From: CAIWHR01 sp963724975
GTDB taxonomy: Bacteria; Pseudomonadota; Gammaproteobacteria; Burkholderiales; Casimicrobiaceae
Direction: 5' to 3'
DNA length: 64,000 nt
Assembly: GCA_963724975.1 (NCBI GenBank)
Contig: CAVRXB010000001.1
Span: 620,001-684,000 of the forward strand
Below, one piece after another: positions 46,596 to 56,922 of the stretch. A program made the position numbers and the translations under genes. Positions within the stretch are counted from its first letter, which is position 1; every line of letters starts with the position of its first letter. The notes beneath the pieces were generated by a model that did not search any database, had not been told where the DNA came from, and was given only the letters and a program-made list of their open reading frames with translations.

Positions 46596-48332
46596 TCAGT
46601 GGCTTTCGCGCCCGACTTTTGCTCCCGATTTCCCGACCAGGAAGTCGAGGTCGACCCCTTTGTCCGCCTGCTGCACGGTATCGCAGTAGAGCTTGACCCA
46701 GCCGCGGTCCGAATGCGGCTTCGGCGGTTTCCATTTCGCGCGCCGGCGCGCAAGCTCGGGGGCACTCACGTGCAAATGAATTCTCCGCTTGGCGACGTCG
46801 AGCTCGATCAGGTCGCCATTCTGCACTAGCGCGAGCGGCCCGCCGGCGGCGGCCTCGGGCGCCGTATGAAGCACCACCGTGCCGTACGCCGTCCCCGACA
46901 TGCGCGCATCGGAAATCCGGACCATGTCGGTGACACCTTGCTTCAGAAGCTTCGCCGGCAGCGCGAAATTGCCGACCTCAGGAAACCCGGGGTAGCCTTT
47001 CGGCCCGCAATTCTTGAGCACCAGCACCGATGATGCATCAACGACGAGACCCGGATCGTCGATGCGCCTGTGCAGGTCGTCGATATCCTCGAACACGACT
47101 GCGCGCCCCTTGTGCCGAAGGAGCTTCGGCGTCGCCGCCGAGGGTTTCAGCACGCAGCCATCCGGCGCGAGATTGCCGCGCAGCACCGCGATTCCGCCGT
47201 GCGGCTTGAACGGCTTCCCGAGTGGGGTAATCACGCTGGGGTTGTAGTTGACGACGTCCTTGCAGTTGTCCCACAGCGTTTTTCCGTTGATGGTAGGCGC
47301 CTTCTTGTGCAGGAATTTGCCAATCTCCTTGATCACCACCGGCAGGCCGCCCGCGTAGTAGAAATCCTCCATCAGATACTTGCCGGACGGCATCAGGTTG
47401 ACGAGACAGGGCATGTCGCGGCCAAGCCGGTCCCAGTCGTCGAGAGTCAACTTGACGCCGACGCGGCCGGCGATCGCCAGCAAATGCACTACCGCATTGG
47501 TGGAACCGCCGATAGCGCCATTGACGATGATGGCGTTCTCGAACGAATCGCGGGTCAGGATCTTCGACACCCGCAGATCCTCGTGCACCATTTCCACGAT
47601 GCGCCGGCCCGCCATGCGCGCGAGTAACCGGCGCCGCGAATCGACGGCCGGAATCGCCGCGTTCGTCGGCAGCCCCATGCCCAGCGCTTCGACCATCGAC
47701 GCCATCGTCGATGCCGTGCCCATCGTCATGCAGTGACCGGCGGAGCGCGACATGCACGATTCCGCTTCGACGAGATCGGCGAACTTCATTTCGCCGGTCT
47801 TCAGCATTTCGGTGAATTTCCAGACGTGGGTGCCGGAGCCAATATCCTCGCCGCGGAACTTGCCGTTCAGCATCGGCCCGCCGGATACGCCGATCGTGGG
47901 GAGGTCGCACGATGCGGCGCCCATCAGCAGCGACGGTGTGGTCTTGTCGCATCCCATCAGCAATACGACGCCGTCGAACGGATTCGCGCGTATCGATTCC
48001 TCGACATCCATCGCCGCCTGGTTGCGGAACAGCATCGTGGTCGGGCGCATCAGCGTCTCGCCCAGGCTCATCACCGGAAACTCGATCGGGAAGCCGCCAG
48101 CGTCGAGCACGCCGTCGCGCACGTGTTGCGCAAGCTCGCGGAAATGCGCATTGCACGGGGTTGCCTGGGACCACGTGTTGCAGATCCCGATCACCGGACG
48201 GCCGTCGAACTGGTCGTGCGGAATGCCCTGGTTCTTCATCCACGAGCGGTGAACGAGCGCATCTCGATCGTGGCTGCCGAACCATACCGTCGAGCGGAGT
48301 TTGCGCGGCTTGCGGGTTGAGTTTTTGCTCAT
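46596..48332 (-). CDS. IlvD/Edd family dehydratase, L-arabinonate dehydratase type
   Basis: This iron-sulfur enzyme dehydrates sugar acids to 2-keto-3-deoxy acids (578 aa). The family cysteines lie in CNTWSQATPCN, LLMGCDKTTPS and ESCMSRSAGHCMTMGTASTM, and SDARMSGTAYGTVVLH is the C-terminal signature. The length and SRSAGHCMTMG resemble arabinonate/xylonate dehydratases rather than biosynthetic IlvD. It is the last gene of the minus-strand sugar-acid cluster, next to the ABC importer. Confidence 0.88.
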   Translation of the reverse strand: MSKNSTRKPRKLRSTVWFGSHDRDALVHRSWMKNQGIPHDQFDGRPVIGICNTWSQATPCNAHFRELAQHVRDGVLDAGGFPIEFPVMSLGETLMRPTTMLFRNQAAMDVEESIRANPFDGVVLLMGCDKTTPSLLMGAASCDLPTIGVSGGPMLNGKFRGEDIGSGTHVWKFTEMLKTGEMKFADLVEAESCMSRSAGHCMTMGTASTMASMVEALGMGLPTNAAIPAVDSRRRLLARMAGRRIVEMVHEDLRVSKILTRDSFENAIIVNGAIGGSTNAVVHLLAIAGRVGVKLTLDDWDRLGRDMPCLVNLMPSGKYLMEDFYYAGGLPVVIKEIGKFLHKKAPTINGKTLWDNCKDVVNYNPSVITPLGKPFKPHGGIAVLRGNLAPDGCVLKPSAATPKLLRHKGRAVVFEDIDDLHRRIDDPGLVVDASSVLVLKNCGPKGYPGFPEVGNFALPAKLLKQGVTDMVRISDARMSGTAYGTVVLHTAPEAAAGGPLALVQNGDLIELDVAKRRIHLHVSAPELARRRAKWKPPKPHSDRGWVKLYCDTVQQADKGVDLDFLVGKSGAKVGRESH

Positions 48333-48368
48333 CAGAGGATCCGGACGATGGTTTCGATCGCGCGCGGC

Positions 48369-49442
48369 CTAGCTGAGCCGAACGCCGGTCGCCTGGTCGA
48401 AAAGATGGACGTGCGCGGGATCGACACCGAGCGCGATCTTGTCCTCCGGATTCACCGCCGGACGCCCATGCGTGCGCAGGATCACCTGCTCGTTCCCGGC
48501 CTGGATCAGAAGCTCGGTTTCAGCCCCCGTGGGTTCGACGACGATGATTTCGGCCGGAACGGTCGTCTCGCTCGCGGGGGAAATCGTCAGATGCTCGGGT
48601 CGCACGCCAAAAGTAACCGCCTGTCCGTCGGCGCCCACGTTGCCGTAGAGCGGCCAGCGCACTCCACCGGCGACTTCGACATACGCGCGGCCGTCCGCAC
48701 GACGTACCGTGCCGTTGACAACGTTCATGGCCGGCGATCCGATGAATTGAGCGACAAAGAGGTTGCCCGGCCGGTCGTAGAGCTCGAGCGGCGTGCCAAT
48801 CTGCTCGATGCGGCCGTCATGCATCACGACGATCCGGTCGGCCATCGTCATCGCCTCGACCTGATCGTGCGTCACGTACACGGTCGTCGTCTTGAGCCGC
48901 TGGTGCAGCGCCTTGATCTCGGCGCGCATTGCAACGCGCAACTTGGCATCAAGATTGGACAACGGCTCGTCGAACAGGAACACCTTAGGGTCGCGCACGA
49001 TCGCCCGTCCCATCGCGACGCGCTGCCGCTGGCCGCCGGAGAGCTCGCGCGGAAAGCGCGCGAGATAAGGCACCAGGTTCAGGATGTTCGCCGCTTTGGC
49101 AACACGTTCCTCGATCACCGGCAGCTTCTCCTTGCGGAGCTTCAGGCTGAACGCCATGTTGTCGCGCACGGTCATGTGCGGATAGAGCGCGTAGCTTTGG
49201 AACACCATCGCGATGTCGCGGTCCTTCGATTCCATGTCGTTGACGATCTTGCCGTCGATCGCAATCGTGCCGCCGGTGATGTCTTCGAGTCCCGCCAGCA
49301 TCCGCAACAGCGTCGACTTGCCGCAGCCCGACGGGCCCACGAGAACGACGAATTCTCCGTCGTGGATGTCGAAGCCGATGCCGTGAATCACCTTGGTGGG
49401 GCCGAACGACTTTTCGATGTTCTGGAAGGCGACCGTTGCCAT
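48369..49442 (-). CDS. Sugar ABC transporter ATPase (MalK/UgpC type)
   Basis: This is the ATPase for the adjacent importer (357 aa). Walker A is GPSGCGKST, the signature is LSGGQRQRVAMGRAI, Walker B is VFLFDEPLSNLDAKLR and the H-loop is VTHDQVEAMT. A C-terminal TOBE/MalK regulatory region follows. The start ATG at 49442 lies eight bases after the permease stop. The substrate is most likely a sugar or sugar derivative. Confidence 0.92.
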   Translation of the reverse strand: MATVAFQNIEKSFGPTKVIHGIGFDIHDGEFVVLVGPSGCGKSTLLRMLAGLEDITGGTIAIDGKIVNDMESKDRDIAMVFQSYALYPHMTVRDNMAFSLKLRKEKLPVIEERVAKAANILNLVPYLARFPRELSGGQRQRVAMGRAIVRDPKVFLFDEPLSNLDAKLRVAMRAEIKALHQRLKTTTVYVTHDQVEAMTMADRIVVMHDGRIEQIGTPLELYDRPGNLFVAQFIGSPAMNVVNGTVRRADGRAYVEVAGGVRWPLYGNVGADGQAVTFGVRPEHLTISPASETTVPAEIIVVEPTGAETELLIQAGNEQVILRTHGRPAVNPEDKIALGVDPAHVHLFDQATGVRLS

Positions 49443-49450
49443 GCGTGACC

Positions 49451-50305
49451 TCAGCTCTTTACCGCGCCCGCGGTCAATCCGCCGACCATGTAGCGCTTGA
49501 ACGTGTAGTAAATCGCAGCCGGCGGCAGCGCGTAGATGAGCCCCGTCGTCATCAGCAGCTCCCACGGCGAATCATCGGCCGACAGGAAATGGCCGAGCGC
49601 GACGGCAAGCGTGATATCGCGGTCGTTCGATAAAAGCAGGAACGCATAGAGATACTCGTTCCACGCAAGCAGTAATGCGTAAGTCCCCACGGCGACGAGC
49701 GAAGGTGCCATCAGCGGCAGGTAGACGAGGCGGAAGAGCTGCAGCGGCGACGCGCCGTCGATGCGCGCCGCTTCGTCGAGCTCGTAGGGGAGCTTGTCCG
49801 AGCTTTGCTTCAGGACCCAGATCGAGTACGGCGCGGCAATCGTCACCATCGCAAGGATCAGCGCCCACTGGTGGTTGAGGAGGCCGTAGACGCCCATCGC
49901 CTTGTACATGGGCACCGCGAGGAACGCAGCAGGGATGAAGTAGGTAAAAAGCGCGAGATTCATCACCGTGCGTCCGCCGCGCGCCTTCAGCCGGCTGATC
50001 GCGAACGCCGCGCACGTCGCGATCATGAGCGTCAGCGCGCCCACTGCGACCGCGATGATCAGCGAGTTCCACAGTTGCAGCCAGAAATGATTGAGGAAGT
50101 AATTCTCCTGGTTGAACACGATCGCGAAGTTGCGCAGCGTCGGATGCTCGGGCCACAGCCTGCCGCCAAATGCCTGGTCCTTGTTCGAGATCGCGAACAG
50201 CACGATGTGGTAGATCGGCAGCAGCGTCCAAATGAAAACTGGAATACCGATCAGCAGCAGCTTCGCCTCCGCCGACACCGAGTGGAAAAACGACCGGCGG
50301 CTCAT
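49451..50305 (-). CDS. Sugar ABC transporter permease (MalG type)
   Basis: This has 284 aa and six helices, with the EAA loop ELDEAARIDGASPLQLFRLVYLPLMAPSL that contacts the ATPase. It starts inside the stop of the partner permease (ATGA at 50302-50305). Confidence 0.92.
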   Translation of the reverse strand: MSRRSFFHSVSAEAKLLLIGIPVFIWTLLPIYHIVLFAISNKDQAFGGRLWPEHPTLRNFAIVFNQENYFLNHFWLQLWNSLIIAVAVGALTLMIATCAAFAISRLKARGGRTVMNLALFTYFIPAAFLAVPMYKAMGVYGLLNHQWALILAMVTIAAPYSIWVLKQSSDKLPYELDEAARIDGASPLQLFRLVYLPLMAPSLVAVGTYALLLAWNEYLYAFLLLSNDRDITLAVALGHFLSADDSPWELLMTTGLIYALPPAAIYYTFKRYMVGGLTAGAVKS

Positions 50306-51180
50306 CGCGAAAGCCGTTTCATCATGAAATACACGAGCGGCAGCACGAGCGGCATCGCGCAGACGACGGTTGCCATGGCCAGATCGACCTGATCGAGGCG
50401 CAGATAGCGGATGCCGAGTGTGGCCAGAATGTGCGTGAGATCGGCGGGACCGCCACCGGTCAGGAGGTAAACGCTGTTGAAATCGCCCAGCGTCCAGATC
50501 ATCGATAGGATCAGCGACGTGATGTACAGCGTGCGCATCGACGGCCACGTCACGAACCGGAATTTCTGCCATGTCGTCGCACCGTCGACACTCGCGGCTT
50601 CGTATTGCTCGCCCGGGATCGCGAGCCGCCCGGAGATCAGAATCAGCGTCCAGAACGGCAGCGACTTCCAGATGTGCGTCAGCATCGCCATCGACAGCGC
50701 GAGCCAGCGGTCATTGAGCCAGTTCGGGCCGTCGAGCCCGGTCAGCGCGAATATCGTCTGATTGACGACACCCCACTCGGGGTTGAGCATGAAGCGGATC
50801 GACAGGATCGTCGGGATGGAAGGCACCGCCCACGGCAGGATGAACAGGAGCGAAAGCCACTTGATCCACGGCTTCGCGATGACAAAAAATCCGGACAGGA
50901 ACATCGCCAACGCCATCTTGAGGTTGATCGCGACGACAAGGAAGATGATCGTGTTGACGAGCGACGTGCCGAACACCGGATCGTCGACAAGATTGACGTA
51001 ACTTTCAGGATGGCGCGCGAGCCACAATCCGTAGCACACCGGATACAGCACGAACACGAGGAAGACGACGACGTAAGGCGCAAGCAGCGCCAGGCCCCAC
51101 GCTTCCCATGTCGTGAGCGCTTTCTTCGGTGCGCCGCTCGGCGTGACCGGCTCGACTTTCGGCAATGCGAGCGTCGACAT
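50302..51180 (-). CDS. Sugar ABC transporter permease (MalF type)
   Basis: This has 292 aa and six helices; the EAA loop is QYEAASVDGATTWQKFRFVTWP. The start ATG at 51180 (MSTLALPKVEP) is chosen because the open frame upstream has no conserved sequence. It is the first permease of the importer. Confidence 0.9.
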   Translation of the reverse strand: MSTLALPKVEPVTPSGAPKKALTTWEAWGLALLAPYVVVFLVFVLYPVCYGLWLARHPESYVNLVDDPVFGTSLVNTIIFLVVAINLKMALAMFLSGFFVIAKPWIKWLSLLFILPWAVPSIPTILSIRFMLNPEWGVVNQTIFALTGLDGPNWLNDRWLALSMAMLTHIWKSLPFWTLILISGRLAIPGEQYEAASVDGATTWQKFRFVTWPSMRTLYITSLILSMIWTLGDFNSVYLLTGGGPADLTHILATLGIRYLRLDQVDLAMATVVCAMPLVLPLVYFMMKRLSR

Positions 51181-51235
51181 CGGAAAACTTCTGATGGATT
51201 CGTGGGCGCCGCGGGCGCCCACGATTTTCTGCCCG

Positions 51236-52615
51236 CTAACCGGCGACCTGTTTGATGCGCGCGATCATCTCGTCGACCGCCTTGTCTACTGTCCACTTTT
51301 CGCTGACTACGCGATTCATTGCCTTCGCCCAGATGTTCTCATTGTTCAGCACCGTGAACTTGTAGTTCTTGGTGAACTCGAACGGCGTCGTCCCGGCTGA
51401 GAACTGCTTTTGCACCGACGTGCGGTGCGGATCGGCAAGCCAGAAGGAAAGCCGCGCCGCGCCCGCCTTCGTCACGGGATACCACCGGCCGAGCGATCCC
51501 TCGACGTAGGGCGTGAGATTGTCCTCCTGCAGCAGGAACGTGACGAACTGTTTCGCGCCCTTCTTGTTCTTCGAACCTTCAAAGATCACGCCGGTCTTCA
51601 CTGCCGCGCGGTAGACCATCGGCGATCCATCGGGCTTGTTCGGGAAGCCGGAAGTCTGGATCAGTTCGTAGTAATTCTTCTTCGCTTGCTCGCGTTCCTC
51701 GGGTTTCAACGATGCGTTGTTCATGTCGTCGTACCACTTGGCGGCGATCGAAATCGTCGCGTTGTGCGTCATTGCCGTCGTCTTGTTATGAAATGCTACG
51801 TTGTTGTCCGGATCCTTCCAGCTCGTCGATGAAGGCGGCGTGCAACCTTTCTGGTACGGCATCACGTAGTCGCCCAGCGCCTTCACGAGGCCCGCCTTGA
51901 CCTTCGGGTCGTCGACCAGCAGCTTGCCGTTGTCGTCGACCAGCTTGACGTTGTACGCGTCCATGAACGTCAGGAACGAGTAATACGAGTCGCTCGAATC
52001 CACTCCCATCGGGAATCCGGTGGCAAAGCCCCGCTTGCCACTCTTCTTCCGGTATTCGGGCTGGACTTTGTCGCACCAGAACGTCCAGTATTCCTTCCAC
52101 CCGGTCGGAATATCGGACTCCTTGAATCCCGCTTCCGCCAGCATGTCCTTCCAGTATTCGATGTGCATCGTCTGCTGCTTCAGCGGGAACGCGTAATAGG
52201 CCTTTTTCTTCGTCTTGTCGTTGTAGAGCCATGTCGTCTCGACGGTATTGGGCAGGAACTGCCCCTTGATCGGCGTGATGACGTCGCTGATGTCCTCGAG
52301 CTTGCCTTCGTAGGCCCATTTCGCGGTGACCTGGAAGTCGAACACGTCGATGTACGCGACATCGGGCGGATTGCCGGCGTCGAGCGCGGCGACGACCTTG
52401 GGGATGCCGTCCTGCACGGCGTACTGCGACAGCTCGACCTTGATTCCGGTCTTCGCTTCGAACTTCTTGATCGCCTCGTACAGCGCGTCGTCCTCCGATT
52501 TGTAGAACCCCTTCACCCACCAAACGGTGATCTTTTCCTGCGCGGCGACCTGACCGGACAGGACAAGCGCGGCGGCGGCGCAAAGCGCGATGCAAAGTCT
52601 CGACAATACCTTCAT
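51236..52615 (-). CDS. Extracellular sugar-binding protein of an ABC importer
   Basis: This is a periplasmic binding protein of solute-binding family 1 (459 aa). The signal peptide ends VAAQ, followed by KITVWWVKGFYKSEDDAL and the helical FEAKTGIKVE that is common in the group. A strong ribosome site (AGGAGGAGTTCC) precedes the ATG, as expected for the most abundant component. A promoter with consensus -35 lies upstream. The ligand is unknown. Confidence 0.92.
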   Translation of the reverse strand: MKVLSRLCIALCAAAALVLSGQVAAQEKITVWWVKGFYKSEDDALYEAIKKFEAKTGIKVELSQYAVQDGIPKVVAALDAGNPPDVAYIDVFDFQVTAKWAYEGKLEDISDVITPIKGQFLPNTVETTWLYNDKTKKKAYYAFPLKQQTMHIEYWKDMLAEAGFKESDIPTGWKEYWTFWCDKVQPEYRKKSGKRGFATGFPMGVDSSDSYYSFLTFMDAYNVKLVDDNGKLLVDDPKVKAGLVKALGDYVMPYQKGCTPPSSTSWKDPDNNVAFHNKTTAMTHNATISIAAKWYDDMNNASLKPEEREQAKKNYYELIQTSGFPNKPDGSPMVYRAAVKTGVIFEGSKNKKGAKQFVTFLLQEDNLTPYVEGSLGRWYPVTKAGAARLSFWLADPHRTSVQKQFSAGTTPFEFTKNYKFTVLNNENIWAKAMNRVVSEKWTVDKAVDEMIARIKQVAG

Positions 52616-52672
52616 GGAACTCCTCCTGGATGGGACTGCGTGCGTTCTCTCGTGCCGTCCGGTTCTTTCGCC

Positions 52673-52701
52673 AGACTAAGGTTTGACTGCCGGAGTGTCA
52701 A
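52673..52701 (-). promoter_or_regulatory. Promoter with possible operator for the ABC importer genes
   Basis: Read on the minus strand, TTGACA (plus 52696-52701) is followed by a 17-base spacer and TAGTCT (plus 52673-52678). The -35 overlaps an inverted repeat TTGAC-N9-GTCAA (52683-52701), a plausible regulator site. This would give the transporter and IlvD genes their own start within the long cluster. Confidence 0.5.
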
Positions 52702-52722
52702 CCGCGGACACCGTCTGAAAAC

Positions 52723-54247
52723 TTACATCACCGCGCCGAGATACCAGGGCACAAATTCGCTCTGACCGTAACCGTGGCGCTCGCTCTTCGTACGCTGGCC
52801 CGAGGCGGTCTCGAGCAGCAAATGGAACAAGCGCTCACCCGTCTCGTCGATAGCGGCGGTGCCATCGGCAATCTCGCCGCAATTCAAATCGATGTCTTCC
52901 TCCTGCTTGATCCAGAGCGGCGTGTTCGTCGACAGCTTGAGCGACGGCGACGGCGCGCAGCCATACGCGGAGCCACGACCCGTCGTGAAGACGATCATGT
53001 TCGCGCCTCCGGCGACCTGACCGGTTGCGGATACGGGATCGTAGCCAGGCGTATCCATATAGACGAAACCCTTTGCAGTTACCGGCTCCGCGTATTCATA
53101 AACGTCGATCAGGTTCGTCGTGCCACCCTTGGCGACGGCCCCGAGCGATTTTTCGAGAATCGTCGTGAGTCCTCCCGCCTTGTTGCCCGGCGATGGATTG
53201 TTGTTCATCTCGCCTTTTTCGCGCGCGGTGTAGTCCTCCCACCATTTGATGCGCGACACGAGCTTTTCGCCAACAGCGCGCGACACGGCACGCCGCGTGA
53301 GCAGGTGTTCGGCGCCGTAGATCTCCGGTGTTTCGGACAGGATCGCGGTGCCGCCATGACGCACCAGAAGATCGACCGCGGCGCCCAGCGCGGGATTGGC
53401 GGTGATCCCCGAGTAGCCGTCGGAACCGCCGCATTGCAGGCCGATCGTGATATGCGATGCGGGCACCGGTTGTCGCGTGATGTCATTCGCATGCGGCAAC
53501 ATCTCTTCGATCATGGCGATGCCGCGCGCAATCGACTTGGCCGTGCCGCCGGTGTCCTGAATGCTGTAGGTGCGAAGGAGCGGGCCTTCCTGAAGTTCTT
53601 CTGCGCCCAGCAACGCCGATATCTGGTTCGCCTCGCAGCCGAGCCCGACCATCAGCACGCCGGCAAAGTTCGCATGCCGCGCGTAGCCGCCGAGCGTGCG
53701 GCGCAGCAGCGCCATCCCCTCGCCATGTGTGTCCATTCCGCAACCGGAGCCATGCGTCAGCGCGACAACGCCGTCCACGTTGGGAAAGGCGGCGAGGCGT
53801 TCGCGCGTGAAATGACCGGCAATGCCGCGGGCGACCGTCGCCGAGCAATTGACCGTCGACAGGATGCCAAGATAGTTGCGCGTCGCGACGCGATCGTCGC
53901 TACGCACAATGCCCATGAACGTTGCAGGCGGCGTCACATATTGCGTCGCCTTCACGTCGACGCCGAACGCATAGTCGCGATCGAACGTTCCCATCTTCAG
54001 GTTGTTGAGGTGGACATGCTCGCCCGGCGCGATGTCGCGGCTCGCAAAGCCGATGATCTGGTTGTAGCGCCGAACCGGCGCCGCCTTTGGCGATCGCGCG
54101 CGTGGCGACCTTGTGGCCGGGTGGAATCAGGCCGATGACCGTGACCTTCTCGTCCATGAGCTTCGTCCCACCGACGAGTTGCTGCCGCGCGATGACGACA
54201 TCGTCGGCGGCGTGAAGACGGATGGTCATCGATGTTTGCGTAAGCAT
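52723..54247 (-). CDS. UxaA family (altronate/galactarate-type) dehydratase (frameshifted)
   Basis: This iron-dependent sugar-acid dehydratase has about 508 residues. The N-terminal SAF domain (GLIPPGHKVATRAIAKG) is followed by the large catalytic region: GIVRSDDRVATRNYLGILSTVNCSATV, ALTHGSGCGMD and GLQCGGSDGYSGITANPALG. The start ATG at 54247 has AAAGGAG upstream. At about 54080, in GGCGGCGCCGGTTCGGCGC, one extra base breaks the frame; homology resumes with VRRYNQIIGFASRDIAPGEH. The exact acid used is not known. Confidence 0.82.
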
Positions 54248-54264
54248 GTTCGCTCCTTTAGGGC

Positions 54265-55389
54265 CTAGTGCACGGCCGCGCGTGCCACGGCGAGCCCGTC
54301 GATGGCGGCGAAATCCCAGTCGATGCCGAGACCCGGCGTCTCGGGTGCGAGCGCGAAGCCGTCGCGCACGGCCATCCGCGACGTCGTGATCGCATCGAGC
54401 TGCGGGATGTACTCGACCCAAGCGCCGTTGGGGACTGCAGCCACCAGCGACACGTGCAGTTCCATCAGAAAATGCGGGCACACGGCGACGTTGAACGTCT
54501 CCGCGAGATGCGCCACCTTGAGCCACGGCGTAATGCCGCCGATGCGCGCGCAATCCACTTGGACGATCGAGCAGGCATCACGTTCGAGGTACTCGCGAAA
54601 ATGGCTCGGGTGATACAGCGACTCACCCACCGCAATTGGCATCGATGCCTTCGCCGCGATTTCGACGTGCCCGGCGAGATCTTCGGCCGGCAGCGGCTCC
54701 TCGAACCACGCGAGCGACAGCGGTGCATAAGCGTAGGCGCGGCGCAGCGCCTCCGCAACAGTGAATGCCTGGTTGGCGTCGATCATCAGCTCGAATTCAT
54801 CGCCCACCGCTTCGCGCACCGTGGCGAGACGCTTGACGTCTTCGGCAATCGACGGTTTCCCGACCTTGAACTTGGCCCCCTTGAATCCCTGCGCCTTCGC
54901 GTCAACCGCCTCGTCGACAATCTGCTGCGCCGAGTGATGGAGCCAGCCGCCTTCAGTCGTGTACACGGGGATTGCGGATTTGGCGCCCCCGGCGAGCTTC
55001 CACAACGGCTCGTTCGCGCGGCGGCATTTAAGATCCCACAGCGCCGTGTCGATGGCGGCGAGCGCTAGGCTCGTGATCGCGCCCACGGCCGTTGCATGCG
55101 TATGGAAGAAAAGATGCTTCCATATGCCTTCGATTTGCGCCGCGTCGCGACCGATCAGGCGCGGGCAAAGATGGTCCCGCAGCAGCGCGACCACCGACGA
55201 GCCACCGGTTCCGATGGTGTACGTGTAGCCAACGCCCTGTGCGCCATCGCTGCAGGTGATGCGCACGATCGGCGTTTCCTGCTTGACGAACGACTGGATG
55301 GCATCCGTGCGCACGACTTTGGGCGGCAGGTCGACCTGGAGGATTTCGACGCGCTCTATAGGAGCCGCCACGCTTGCGGCCGGCGTCAT
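54265..55389 (-). CDS. Mandelate racemase/muconate lactonizing enzyme family dehydratase
   Basis: This enolase-superfamily enzyme of 374 aa probably dehydrates an acid sugar. The catalytic pieces are KFKVGK (Lys-x-Lys), MIDANQAF (Asp), WFEEPL (Glu), VGESLY (Glu) and CPHFLMELH (His). The start ATG overlaps the DctM stop (TGATG), so translation is coupled. It is the catabolic partner of the TRAP transporter just upstream. Confidence 0.88.
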   Translation of the reverse strand: MTPAASVAAPIERVEILQVDLPPKVVRTDAIQSFVKQETPIVRITCSDGAQGVGYTYTIGTGGSSVVALLRDHLCPRLIGRDAAQIEGIWKHLFFHTHATAVGAITSLALAAIDTALWDLKCRRANEPLWKLAGGAKSAIPVYTTEGGWLHHSAQQIVDEAVDAKAQGFKGAKFKVGKPSIAEDVKRLATVREAVGDEFELMIDANQAFTVAEALRRAYAYAPLSLAWFEEPLPAEDLAGHVEIAAKASMPIAVGESLYHPSHFREYLERDACSIVQVDCARIGGITPWLKVAHLAETFNVAVCPHFLMELHVSLVAAVPNGAWVEYIPQLDAITTSRMAVRDGFALAPETPGLGIDWDFAAIDGLAVARAAVH

Positions 55390-56795
55390 CAGTGATAAAA
55401 CATTCGCGGCAGCCATAGCGAGATGATCGGAACGTACGTGATGAGGATCAGGCTGCCAAGAAGCGGTATGAGCCAGGGCAGGATAGCCATCGTCGTTCGC
55501 TCGAGCGACATCCTGGCCACGCGTGCGAGCACGTACAGCACCATTCCCATCGGGGGATGCAGGAGCCCGATCATCAGGTTCAAGTACGATGATCAGCCCG
55601 AAATGCACCGGGTCGATGCCGAGTTGCGTCACCGCGGGCATCAGCACCGGAATCGCGATCAGGATCGCAGCGGTCGGCTCGAGGAAGCAGCCGACGAACA
55701 GCAGCAGCAGATTGACGAGCAGCAGGAACACCCATGGCGAATGCGTGAAACCGAGCACCCATGCAGTGACCATGTCCGTAACGCGCGTCGCGGTGAGGAG
55801 CCAGCCGAAGATCGACGCCGCGGCGACGATGAATAGTACGGTCGCGGTGGTTTCGATGGTCTCCATCGACACCTTGACCAGCATCTTCATCGAAAGCGTG
55901 CGATACCAGAAGAGACCCAGGAACAACGCCCAGATCGACGCCGCGACCGCGCCTTCGGTGGGCGTGAAGATGCCCGTCGTCATGCCGCCGATCAGGAGCA
56001 CTGGCGTCATGATCGGCAGAACCGCCTCGAACTTGTATTTCCAGTCCGCCGCGAACAGCGCGAGCATAGCAATTCCCGCCGCCAAGGGCGGGTTGACGCC
56101 GGCGACGACCGCGCCCCAGATGACGAGCGGAAAGCCGATGACGATCGCCAGTTCGACCGCCGCCTTGCCGACGCGTGCCCACAAGGAACTTGATGTCGGC
56201 GCCCCAGTTGTTCTTGTGCGCAAAGTAGGCGACCGTCAGCATCATCAGCAACAGTCATCACCAGACCCGGCAGGATGCCGGCGAGGAACAATTGCCCGAT
56301 CGAGACGTTGGCGACCATCCCGTAAATGACGAACGGCAGCGACGGCGGAATGATCGGGCCGAGCGTGGCCGACGCCGCGGTGACGCCGACCGAAAACTCT
56401 TTCGAGTAGCCGTGGTCGCGCATCGCCTTGATCTCGATCGTGCCGAGTCCTGCCGCGTCGGCGATCGCCGTACCCGACATGCCGGCGAAGATCACCGACC
56501 CGACGATGTTGACGTGCCCCAGCCCGCCTTTCATCCACCCGACCAGCGCCAGTGCGAAGTTGTAGATGCGGTTGGTAATGCCGGCGTTGTTCATCAGGTT
56601 GCCGGCCAGGATGAAGAACGGCACCGCAAGCAGCGGAAAGCTGTCGAGGCCGCTGATCATCCGGTGAACGACCACCATCGGCGGCGTGCTCCCGGACAAC
56701 AGGATGTAGATGAGCGATGAGCCCGCCATCGCGATGGCGACCGCGATCCCCGTCACCATCAGGACCAGAAATGACGTGAGCAGGGCGCCGGTCAT
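55389..56795 (-). pseudogene. TRAP transporter large subunit DctM, three frame breaks
   Basis: This is the 12-helix permease of a TRAP uptake system. The N-terminal third runs from the ATG at 56795 (MTGALLTSFLVLMVTG) through FPLLAVPFFILAGNLMNNAGI and ATLGPIIPPSLPFVIYG. Homology then moves frame at about 56253, about 56182 and about 55580, each time resuming exactly where DctM should (LLMMLTVAYFAHKN; ARVGKAAVELAIVIG; LMIGLLHPPMGMVLYV), to TGA at 55389-55391. With one-base corrections it gives a normal DctM of about 468 aa. Three breaks in 700 bases more likely reflect poor sequence than decay. Confidence 0.8.
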
Positions 56796-56796
56796 T

Positions 56797-56880
56797 GCGG
56801 CTCCCCCCGAAACGCGCTGCGCGCGCCTCCCCCCACAGGGGGGCGAGCGCCTTGGGGCGGCCCGGCGGCGCTCATTCTGC
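56797..56880. repeat. Palindromic intergenic repeat, Burkholderiales-like
   Basis: This lies between dctQ and dctM. The core is a perfect CCCCCC-ACA-GGGGGG hairpin (56829-56843) within GC-rich flanks that include GAAACGCGCTGCGCGCG and CTTGGGGCGGCCCGGCGG. I know very similar spacers from Burkholderiales genomes (from memory, not searched). The motif GGCGCTCATTC also occurs twice, at 56868-56878 and near 56925. Confidence 0.55.
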
Positions 56881-56922
56881 GTCCCTTGCCAAATGCGTGT
56901 TGCGCGTTGCGGCCGATGGCGC

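Noticed and set aside
54265..56223. A 652-residue fusion of a TRAP permease and a racemase-family enzyme
   Set aside because: It arises because DctM loses its frame and stop at about 55580. The natural DctM stop and enzyme start overlap at 55389.
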